A program made the translations under genes and the position numbers. Positions 1-5,907 of a DNA stretch of 5,907 bases are shown in pieces (positions within the stretch are counted from its first letter, which is position 1; each line of letters opens with the position of its first letter). The stretch covers positions 1 to 5,907 of the forward strand of contig DATCYZ010000015.1 of the NCBI GenBank assembly GCA_036526195.1, written 5' to 3'. The notes beneath the pieces are model-generated. The model worked only from the letters and a program-made list of their open reading frames with translations. It did no database searches and was not told the origin of the DNA. Source of the DNA: DATCYZ01 sp036526195 (GTDB lineage Bacteria; Pseudomonadota; Gammaproteobacteria; Burkholderiales; SG8-39).

Positions 1-1740
1 GCGGCGCACCAGGGTGCCGAGTTCGGCGCGACCGATGTCGAGGCTGGCAAAGGCGATGTTGTCCCGGCGCAGGGCCACGACATAGGTGGCGCCATCGTCG
101 ACGAGGTAGCTGAGCAGGGCTTCCTCGGGTGCGAGCAGCGCCTGGACGGTGCCGATGCTCAGCGGCGCGGGACTGAAATGCTCCAGCCAGCGCGGCAGGT
201 GGCGCGCAATCACGGCTTCCTGCGCCGCGATCTCGCGATCCACACCGGCGAGTTCGTCGCGCAGGCGCTGCGCATCGCCGCCGGCGAGCCGCAGCGACGC
301 GGCCACCAGGGCGCGGTCCAGTTCATGCCAGCGCGCCAGCAGTTCCTTGCGTGCGCGCACCGCGCCGCCGAGGGCCTCGTCGCTGCCGGCCATGCGCTCG
401 GCGGCGCGCTGGGGCGCCGCCGTGGCACGGCGGTTGCGCGCCTGCTGCATGAGCTCGAAGGCGGTCTGCGCGTTCGCTCCGCGCGCGCCACTGGCTGCGA
501 GCAGGCCGAGGTGCATGGCGAGGCTCGAACGATGCGTCTGCACCGCCGGGCGCGGGGCAGTGGCGACGCTGGCGGGCGCAACGGCGGCGACGGCCGCGGG
601 CGGTGCCGGTGAGGCTGCGGCCGGCGCCGCGGGAACCGAACGAGTCGCGGCGGGTGTGGCGGCCGCTGCCGCGGCGATCGTCACGGGCGCGGCCGGCGCC
701 GGCGCGGTCACCGCGGGCGTCGGGGCGATGATGATGTCGCGCGTCGGCCCCGGGGGGCGCGCGGGCGCGGCCGGGGCAGCGGGCGCCGCAGGGGCGGCAG
801 GCGTCGAGGATTCCACCACGATCGGTGCCGGGCGCGGCGACTCGACGATCGTCGCAGGCGTGATCGGCGCCGGTGCGGCAGGGGCCGTCGTCGCGGCCGG
901 CGCCGGCGCCGGTGCAGGGGCCGGCGCAACCTGCACGGGTGCCGGCGTCACCGGTGCCGGTGCGGCAAGCGTCGCCGCGGCCGGCGGGGGGGCGGTCGGC
1001 CTGGGCTTTGCCACTTCGATCACGGCGGCCGAGGCCGCAGGCGGCGAGGGCGCAGGCGCCGCCCGTGAAGCGGCCACCGTGGACGGGGCGACAACGCGCG
1101 GCGCCGGCGCGGGGGTCGCGCGCAGCGCGAGTTCGGTGGCCGCAAGCGCATCCCGGCTGAGCGTGGTGTCGCGATGCGCCGCCCCCAGCGCCTTTTGGCG
1201 CAGTTCGAGCGCGCGCCGGTACAGGGGCACTGCGTCGGCGTCCCGCCCCATCGAGCGGTACAGGGCGCCGAGGTTGTGCAGGTTTGTCGCCACGCGCGGG
1301 TGTTCGGGCCCGAGGACCTTCTGGAAGATGAGCAGCGCGCGCGTCAGCGGCGCCTCGACTTCCGACAACCGGCCCTGGCTGTGGAACAGCAGGGCCAGGC
1401 TGTTCAGGCTCATCGCCACGTCGGCATGCTCGGGACCGTGGGTCTGCTCGTCGATCTGGATCGCGCGCCGGATCAGGCGCTCCGCGTCGATGTAGCGCCG
1501 CTGCACGCGGTACATCTCGGTCAGCCACGCCAGGCTGGTGGCCACCCGCGCGTTGTTCGCGCCGAAGGCCTCGGCGCGCAGCAGCGCGGTTTCGAAGTGG
1601 CGCGTGGCTTCCTCGTAGCCGCCGCGGCGGTACGCCGCCGTGCCGGCCTCGAGCGCCGCGGTCCAGGCCGCTTCGTCCTGCGCCCGGGCGCCGCCCACGA
1701 GGGCGCAGGAGAGGAGGAGGGCGGTCAGGATGCGTTTCAT
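1..1740 (-). CDS. Exported TPR-CHAT domain protein with Pro/Ala-rich linker (C-terminus beyond left edge)
   Basis: The frame is open from ATG at 1740 to the left edge (580 residues visible). An in-frame TAG at 1750-1752, 9 nt upstream, makes this the first possible start. Residues 1-20 look like a Sec signal peptide (KR, Leu-rich core, then GGARA before Gln21), so a periplasmic or exported location is expected. Residues about 25-200 are TPRs with a 42-residue period of the kinesin-light-chain type; the 'GPEH' turn recurs near 103 and 145 and a degenerate copy lies near 187. Residues about 207-400 are a Pro/Ala/Thr/Val-rich low-complexity linker. Residues about 401-515 are helical and resemble the segment preceding CHAT domains (QTAFELMQQAR at 425-435). 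Residues about 520-580 match the start of a CHAT domain (EEALLSYLVDDGATYVVALR). CHAT is a caspase-like fold, but the catalytic His and Cys lie beyond the edge, so activity cannot be judged. Family membership is well supported; the biological role is unknown. Confidence 0.9.
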   Translation of the reverse strand, partial: MKRILTALLLSCALVGGARAQDEAAWTAALEAGTAAYRRGGYEEATRHFETALLRAEAFGANNARVATSLAWLTEMYRVQRRYIDAERLIRRAIQIDEQTHGPEHADVAMSLNSLALLFHSQGRLSEVEAPLTRALLIFQKVLGPEHPRVATNLHNLGALYRSMGRDADAVPLYRRALELRQKALGAAHRDTTLSRDALAATELALRATPAPAPRVVAPSTVAASRAAPAPSPPAASAAVIEVAKPRPTAPPPAAATLAAPAPVTPAPVQVAPAPAPAPAPAATTAPAAPAPITPATIVESPRPAPIVVESSTPAAPAAPAAPAAPARPPGPTRDIIIAPTPAVTAPAPAAPVTIAAAAAATPAATRSVPAAPAAASPAPPAAVAAVAPASVATAPRPAVQTHRSSLAMHLGLLAASGARGANAQTAFELMQQARNRRATAAPQRAAERMAGSDEALGGAVRARKELLARWHELDRALVAASLRLAGGDAQRLRDELAGVDREIAAQEAVIARHLPRWLEHFSPAPLSIGTVQALLAPEEALLSYLVDDGATYVVALRRDNIAFASLDIGRAELGTLVRR

Positions 1741-1746
1741 GGCGAT

Positions 1747-1752
1747 ATTCTA
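1747..1752 (-). promoter_or_regulatory. Candidate -10 element of the TPR-CHAT gene, spaced for a leaderless transcript
   Basis: On the minus strand the hexamer is TAGAAT (5 of 6 matches to TATAAT), inside a short AT-rich patch in very GC-rich DNA. Six bases separate it from the ATG at 1740, so the usual start about 7 nt downstream would fall on the A of the ATG. A GCGACA resembling a -35 (4 of 6) lies upstream at a short 15-bp spacing. No Shine-Dalgarno sequence precedes the ATG. The hexamer also contains the TAG that closes the upstream frame. This is a motif match only. Confidence 0.3.
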
Positions 1753-1796
1753 GTGGCCGGCACGTGTTGTCGCCGGATCGCCGGCCCGGGCGGCGT

Positions 1797-3875
1797 TCAG
1801 AACGGGAAGAAGCGCGGAATGACGACGGCGTAGCCGGCGAGCATCAGCAGCATCAGCGGCACGCCGACGCGCACGAAATCCATGAACCGGTAGCCGCCCG
1901 CATGCATCACCAGCAGGTTGGTCTGGTAGGCCATGGGCGTGGCGAAACTCAGGTTCACCCCGGCGATGATCGCCACCACGAAGGGTTCTGGCGCGAGGCT
2001 GAGCTGCTTGGCGATGCCGATCGCGATCGGCGTGCCGATGATGCCGGCCGCGTTGTTGGACAGGATGTTGGTCATCCCCGCCATCAGCAGCATCAGGCCG
2101 GCGAGCATCATCGTCGGCGACAGGCCGGCGCTTGCAACGACGAACAGCCGCGCCACGTAGTCCGCACCGCCGGTGGTGATCAGGGCGGTGCCAAGCGCCA
2201 GGCTGGTGACGATGATCATCACCACCTGCACGCTCAGGCCCTTGACCGCCTGCTGCCAGTTCAGGCAGCCGGTGACCAGCATCAGCACGATGCCGCCGAG
2301 CGCCGCGACGCCGATCGGAATCAGGCCGGCGGCCGCGGCGACGACCACGCCGGCCATGATGCCGAGCGCGAGCGGCGCGCGCTTGGTGTCGGGCAGATCG
2401 ACGACCGAATCGAGCACCAGGAAGCGGGGGTCGGATTTCAACCGGCCGATGTCCGTGACTTCGCCCTGCATCAGCAGCACGTCGCCGGTGCGCAGCATGA
2501 CGTCGCCGAGTTCGTTGCGGCGCACCTCGTGCTGCATCTGCCCGCGATGGATGGCGAGCACGAACATGCCGTACTCGTCCGCGACGCGCGCCAGCTTGAC
2601 GGTGGAATTGTTCAGCGGCGAGTCCTCGGTCACCACCACCTCGATGAGGCGCTGCTGCGGCGGCGCCTTCGCGGCGACGGGCTTCTCCTCTTCCTTCGCT
2701 TCCTTCGCGACCTCGGCCTCCTTCGCGGTGCCGTCCTCGGCGCGCTCCTCGGCCGCAGCCGCGGCGGCGACGCGCCGCGCGACCTTCTTCTCCGCCTTGC
2801 GCAGCGTCTCGGCATCCGCGTCGGCATGCGTTGGCACCGTCGAGGGCTTCGACGGCGGGGGCTTGGCCGCCTGGTCGGGTTCCGCGACGGCGGGCGCCTC
2901 GTTGCTCTCCTTCTTGCGCGCCTCCTTCGCCGCCTCCTCGGGATCGAGCTCAAGGTCGTGCATGGCGGCGCCGAACAGGCTTTCGAGCTCCTTCAGGCGA
3001 TCCGGCGTGTCGACCACGTGCAGCCGGTCGCCCGCCACCAGCGTGAGGGTCGGCAGGCGCGACAGGGTCACGCCCTTGCCGCGGCGCACGTCCATCAGGC
3101 GCAGGTGACCGCCGGCGATCTTGCGCGCCTCCGCGAGCGTCTTGCCGGCGATCTTGCTGTCTTCCTCCACGTACAGGACCGCGCTGTAGACGCGCTCGGT
3201 GCGATCGCTGATCGGCGAGGCGCGCTTGGGCAGCAGGCGCGGCGCCACCAGCCAGAGGAAGACGATGCCGCCCAGCCCGACGATGGCCAGCGGCAGCGCG
3301 AAGTCGAACATGGCGAAGGGCCGCACGCCGAGGTCGCGCGCCACCGACACCACCAGCAGGTTGGTCGAGGTGCCGATGGTGGTGATCGAACCGCCGATGA
3401 TGGTGGCGAGGCCGAACGGCATCAGCACGCCGGAGGGCGAGGACTTCGCGCCGAGCATCACGCCGACCAGGATCGGCAGCAGGATCACGACGATCGGTGT
3501 GTTGTTGATTACCGCGCTCAGCGCCGCGGCGAGCACCAGCGTGAAGAACAGCGAGATCGCCGGCGCGATCTTCCACATGCGCGCGAGCACGCGGGCCACC
3601 GGCTGCAGCGCGCCCGTGGTCTCGATGCCCTTGCCGAGCATCATCAGCGCGCAGACCGCGATCAGCGCCTCGTGGCCGAACCCGGCGAACAGGTCGCGGG
3701 TGGACACCTCGCCGCCGGGCCCGGAATAGGGATAGAGCTGGAAGCCCAGAACCAGCACCACCAGCACCAGCAGGCTCGAGGTCTCGAGCGGCACGCGCTC
3801 CTGCGCGAACAGGACCAGCGCCCCGAGTGTGAGGACCATGACGGCGATGGCGTGCGGGTCGGGCAGCTCGGGCAT
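1797..3875 (-). CDS. SLC13/DASS-family anion permease with two TrkA-C (RCK_C) domains
   Basis: This is a complete 692-residue inner-membrane transporter, ATG at 3875 and TGA at 1797-1799. No other ATG, GTG or TTG exists between this ATG and the in-frame stop at 3933-3935, which fixes the start, although no clear Shine-Dalgarno is present. Hydrophobic segments fill residues about 8-210 and 498-690, the two halves of the internally repeated permease. Signature motifs are INNTP (123-127) and GTSTNLLV (168-175) in the first half, and SNNA (606-609), GTP (614-616) and the TPMAYQTNLLV segment (646-656) in the second. Between the halves lie two cytoplasmic TrkA-C domains, about 222-308 and 409-490, ending in 'AGDRLHVV' and 'TGDVLLMQ' strands. 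Residues about 311-408 between them are a charged Ala/Glu/Lys/Pro-rich insert. Two-TrkA-C relatives such as E. coli YfbS are nearer 600 residues, and the insert explains the difference. Family substrates include sulfate and di- or tricarboxylates; the substrate here is unknown. Confidence 0.95.
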   Translation of the reverse strand: MPELPDPHAIAVMVLTLGALVLFAQERVPLETSSLLVLVVLVLGFQLYPYSGPGGEVSTRDLFAGFGHEALIAVCALMMLGKGIETTGALQPVARVLARMWKIAPAISLFFTLVLAAALSAVINNTPIVVILLPILVGVMLGAKSSPSGVLMPFGLATIIGGSITTIGTSTNLLVVSVARDLGVRPFAMFDFALPLAIVGLGGIVFLWLVAPRLLPKRASPISDRTERVYSAVLYVEEDSKIAGKTLAEARKIAGGHLRLMDVRRGKGVTLSRLPTLTLVAGDRLHVVDTPDRLKELESLFGAAMHDLELDPEEAAKEARKKESNEAPAVAEPDQAAKPPPSKPSTVPTHADADAETLRKAEKKVARRVAAAAAAEERAEDGTAKEAEVAKEAKEEEKPVAAKAPPQQRLIEVVVTEDSPLNNSTVKLARVADEYGMFVLAIHRGQMQHEVRRNELGDVMLRTGDVLLMQGEVTDIGRLKSDPRFLVLDSVVDLPDTKRAPLALGIMAGVVVAAAAGLIPIGVAALGGIVLMLVTGCLNWQQAVKGLSVQVVMIIVTSLALGTALITTGGADYVARLFVVASAGLSPTMMLAGLMLLMAGMTNILSNNAAGIIGTPIAIGIAKQLSLAPEPFVVAIIAGVNLSFATPMAYQTNLLVMHAGGYRFMDFVRVGVPLMLLMLAGYAVVIPRFFPF

Positions 3876-3931
3876 GAACGGAGGTCCGCGGTGGCGCGGC
3901 GCGCAAGCGGCGCAGCGGGGAAGCGCCGGCG

Positions 3932-3937
3932 ATTATC
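3932..3937 (-). promoter_or_regulatory. Weak -10-like element upstream of the SLC13 permease
   Basis: The 124-bp gap between the enolase-family gene and the permease is the largest in the window. It contains GATAAT on the minus strand (5 of 6 to TATAAT), about 56 bp before the permease ATG. No acceptable -35 lies 16-18 bp further upstream. An 8-bp palindrome (CGGATCCG, 3943-3950) sits just upstream, where an operator could lie, but it is too short to mean much. The permease may have its own promoter or be read through from the upstream genes. Confidence 0.2.
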
Positions 3938-3999
3938 CCAGATCGGATCCGGACCATGCGCCGGGATGTTCCGACCGGCGCGGCGGCGGGCGCTGCGGC

Positions 4000-5235
4000 C
4001 TAGCTTCGCAGGCGCGTGGCGTCCGTGGCCCGCACGCCGGTCGAGTAGTTGAGCAGGCCAGTGTCGCCCTTCGGCGGGTGCGCCTCGAGCGCCGCCTCGA
4101 GCGGCTCGATGCCCCAGCCGGGCGCGTCGCCGAGCACCAGGTGCCCGTCCTCGAACACCGGCACGCCGGTGAACAGCTCGGCATCCCAGGGCAGGCGGTC
4201 GATGTCGGTTTCCATGATGCGCAGGTTCGGCACCGCGGCACAGAAATGCGCGTTCATCATGGTGCACAGGTGGCCGTAGAAATTGTGCGGCGCGACGTTC
4301 ATCTCGTGCGCCTCGGCCGCCGCCGCGATCTTCATCGACTGCCAGACGCCGTTCCAGGGGGTGTCGACGATCGCCACGTCCATCGCCTGCGCCCGGAAGT
4401 AGGGCAGGAATTCCTGCAGCCCGAGCAGGGTCTCGCAGGAGGCCACCGGGTGCGGCGAATGGTTGCGGAGGTAGCCCAGCGCCTCCGGGCTGAAGCTGTC
4501 GATCTCCACCCAGAACATTTCGAAGTCCTTGATCGCGCGCAGGATCTTCAGGAAGCCTTCGGTCTTCGCGTTGAAGTTGAGGTCCAGCAGCAGCTCCACC
4601 TCCGGCCCGGCGCCGTCGCGCAGCGCCTCGAGGTGCATGCGCAGGTTGCGGAGCAGGGTCTTGTCGACGTTCAGCTCGGGGTAGAACGGCGAACCGAATC
4701 CCGGGCGCCAGCCGCGCGGCCGGCCGTCCTCGCCGTAGAGAAAAATGTTGGTCTTCATCGCGCCGAAGCCCTTCTCGCGCACCTCGCGGCCGAGCGCCTT
4801 GACGCCGTCGAGGTGGGTGATCTCGGGCTTGTAGAAGCTGCCGTGGTTGATGCGCCAGGTGGCGCAGTGCGACCAGTAGACGCGAATGCGGTCGCGCACC
4901 TTGCCGCCGAGCAGTTCGTAGCAGGGCACGCCCAGCCCCTTTGCCTTGGCGTCGAGCAGCGCGTTCTCGATGGCGCCGAGCGCGAGCGCGACCACGCCGC
5001 CGGAGGCCGGGCGGGTCGCGGCGCTCAGTTCCGCGAAGATGCGCTCGTGCTCGCCCGCCACCTGCCCGACGACCCGCGGCGCGAGCCGCGCGATCACCGC
5101 GCCGACGCCGGGCGCGCCGAAGCCCTCGTCGTACTCGCTCCAGCCGACGATGCCGGTGTCGGTGGTCAGCTTGACGAAGTGGTAGTTGCGCCAGCCCGCG
5201 TCGCAATGGCGCAGCTCGATGCGTTCGACTTTCAT
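4000..5235 (-). CDS. Mandelate racemase/muconate lactonizing enzyme family protein (enolase superfamily)
   Basis: This is a complete 411-residue cytosolic enzyme, ATG at 5235 and TAG at 4000-4002. The frame stays open upstream into the preceding gene, but MKVERIEL is the usual first strand of the family's capping domain and leaves a 17-bp gap, so this start is preferred. The N-terminal cap spans about 1-120, with WSEYDEGFG (32-40) as the specificity loop. The TIM barrel follows. Predicted Mg ligands are Asp218 (in DLN), Glu244 (in WVEID) and Glu268 (in SCET). A His-Asp dyad is formed by Asp291 and His317 (in APHNFYGH). Spacing from Asp218 to His317 closely matches mandelate racemase. Strand 2 carries Lys161-x-Asn163 where the racemase has Lys-x-Lys, and the span to Asp218 is about 26 residues longer. 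Family chemistry is metal-assisted proton abstraction alpha to a carboxylate; the dyad fits an acid-sugar dehydratase or racemase. The substrate is unknown. Neighbouring oxidoreductase and permease genes suggest organic-acid catabolism. Confidence 0.93.
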   Translation of the reverse strand: MKVERIELRHCDAGWRNYHFVKLTTDTGIVGWSEYDEGFGAPGVGAVIARLAPRVVGQVAGEHERIFAELSAATRPASGGVVALALGAIENALLDAKAKGLGVPCYELLGGKVRDRIRVYWSHCATWRINHGSFYKPEITHLDGVKALGREVREKGFGAMKTNIFLYGEDGRPRGWRPGFGSPFYPELNVDKTLLRNLRMHLEALRDGAGPEVELLLDLNFNAKTEGFLKILRAIKDFEMFWVEIDSFSPEALGYLRNHSPHPVASCETLLGLQEFLPYFRAQAMDVAIVDTPWNGVWQSMKIAAAAEAHEMNVAPHNFYGHLCTMMNAHFCAAVPNLRIMETDIDRLPWDAELFTGVPVFEDGHLVLGDAPGWGIEPLEAALEAHPPKGDTGLLNYSTGVRATDATRLRS

Positions 5236-5252
5236 GGTCTTGCGGTCCCGGT

Positions 5253-5907
5253 TCAGGCGTTGATTTTGAGGGCGACCTTGCCGATCGAGCGGCGCGCGAG
5301 GATCGCGTCCTGCGCCTCGGCGTAGGCCTCGAGCGGAAAGGCTTCCGACATCGTCGGCTGCAGCTTGCCTTCGACATGCCAGCCGAAGATGCGCTCGAAG
5401 GCTGCGCGCATCAGGGGTTCGTAGCGCGCGCGCTGGTCGTTGGTGGCCCAGCCGACGTAGGTGCCGACGTTCAGCCCGAGCACCGAGATGTTCTTCACCA
5501 GCAGGATGTTCGCCGGGATCTGCGGGATGTTGCCGCTGGCGAAGCCGATCACCACGTGGCGCCCGCCCGGCACCAGCGTGCGCATGGCGGCATCGGACTG
5601 GCTGCCGCCGACCGGGTCGAAGACCACGTCCACGCCGCGCCCCTCGGTGAGCCGCTCGGCCTCCTCGCGCAGCTTGACCGCGCTGTAGTCGATCGCCGCC
5701 TGCGCGCCGTGCGCGGTGACCACCGCGCATTTCTTCGCGCCGCCGGCGGCGCCGATCACGTGCGCGCCCAGGGCCTTGCCGATCTCGACCGCGGCGAGGC
5801 CGACCGCGCCGGCCGCGGCGAGCACCAGCAGCGTCTCGCCCGGCTTCAGCCCGGCGCGCCAGACCAGGCCGCCGTAGGCCGTGATGTACGAGATGCCAAG
5901 GTGCAGG
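5253..5907 (-). CDS. Zinc-independent MDR oxidoreductase, NADPH:quinone oxidoreductase type (N-terminus beyond right edge)
   Basis: The C-terminal 217 residues are visible, ending KVALKINA and TGA at 5253-5255; the frame is open to the right edge. The fragment begins near the end of the catalytic domain (ITAYGGLVWRAGLKPGE) and continues into a Rossmann fold. The nucleotide loop reads AAAGAVG (30-36 of the fragment) in place of the commoner GAAGGVG. GVDVVFDPVGG (91-101) and PGGRHVVIGFASG (113-125) are typical of quinone oxidoreductase-like MDR enzymes. No Cys-rich structural zinc lobe is seen in the visible part. The C-terminus (PLEAYAEAQDAILARRSIGKVAL) is the conserved family ending. The expected reaction is NAD(P)H-dependent reduction of quinones, enones or enoyl thioesters; the substrate is not readable from sequence. 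An ATG-like start inside the fragment (GTG at 5825) lies within the nucleotide-binding loop, so it is not a gene start. The 17-bp spacing to the next gene implies co-transcription. Confidence 0.92.
   Translation of the reverse strand, partial: LHLGISYITAYGGLVWRAGLKPGETLLVLAAAGAVGLAAVEIGKALGAHVIGAAGGAKKCAVVTAHGAQAAIDYSAVKLREEAERLTEGRGVDVVFDPVGGSQSDAAMRTLVPGGRHVVIGFASGNIPQIPANILLVKNISVLGLNVGTYVGWATNDQRARYEPLMRAAFERIFGWHVEGKLQPTMSEAFPLEAYAEAQDAILARRSIGKVALKINA

Noticed and set aside
149..1495. Plus-strand open frame of 448 codons, Ala/Gly-rich
   Set aside because: It is the antisense image of the Pro/Ala linker and TPRs of the minus-strand TPR-CHAT gene; its Gly/Ala runs simply mirror those codons.
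1681..1740. Lipoprotein signal (LLSC at residues 9-12) in the CHAT protein
   Set aside because: The Cys comes after only about eight hydrophobic residues and Leu at -2 is atypical. The GGARA site before Gln21 fits ordinary Sec cleavage better.
1..1740. CRISPR-linked TPR-CHAT protease (craspase-like)
   Set aside because: There are no repeats or cas genes in the window. The protein carries a signal peptide, which does not fit a cytosolic effector subunit.
1772..1785. Inverted repeat GCCGG-4 nt-CCGGC between permease and CHAT gene as a terminator
   Set aside because: The stem is only 5 bp and no T-run follows on the minus strand. Such short GC repeats arise by chance here.
1764..4052. Plus-strand open frame of 762 codons antisense to the permease
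   Set aside because: The product is rich in His, Arg, Gln and Asp with no recognisable domain. It lies opposite a permease with clear family motifs, and long antisense frames are expected at this GC content.
3662..5377. Minus-strand open frame of 571 codons overlapping the enolase and permease genes
   Set aside because: It is Arg/Ala-rich in a shifted frame across two genes with clear family motifs in other frames, so it is a shadow.

Overview
The window is very GC-rich, and third codon positions are almost always G or C. It holds four protein genes, all on the minus strand, with no RNA gene, insertion sequence or CRISPR array that I can see. Codon use and gene families suggest a high-GC proteobacterium (beta or gamma class), but nothing here fixes the taxon. 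The long plus-strand reading frames are antisense shadows of the minus-strand genes.

In transcription order (right to left) the layout is as follows. (1) The C-terminal 217 residues of a zinc-independent, quinone-oxidoreductase-type MDR dehydrogenase (5253-5907) run off the right edge. (2) After 17 bp comes a complete enolase-superfamily protein of the mandelate racemase type (4000-5235, 411 aa), with a recognisable set of metal ligands and a His-Asp dyad. (3) After a 124-bp gap with only a weak promoter candidate comes a complete SLC13/DASS-type anion permease (1797-3875, 692 aa) with two TrkA-C (RCK_C) domains. These are separated by an unusual charged, Ala/Glu/Lys-rich insert of about 100 residues. 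(4) After 56 bp comes the start of an exported TPR-CHAT protein (1-1740, 580 residues visible). It has a signal peptide, kinesin-light-chain-like TPRs, a Pro/Ala-rich linker of about 190 residues, a helical segment and the start of a CHAT domain, which runs off the left edge before its catalytic residues.

Genes 1-3 could form a small catabolic set: an anion permease imports an organic acid, the enolase-superfamily enzyme abstracts an alpha proton (racemase or dehydratase chemistry), and the oxidoreductase acts on a related intermediate. This is inference from proximity, and no substrate can be named from the sequence. Gene 4 looks like a separate unit with its own -10-like element, placed so that transcription could begin at the start codon. 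The most noteworthy points are the two disordered inserts in otherwise standard families (permease and CHAT protein), the extended beta2-beta3 loop in the enolase-family enzyme, and the possible leaderless start of the CHAT gene.
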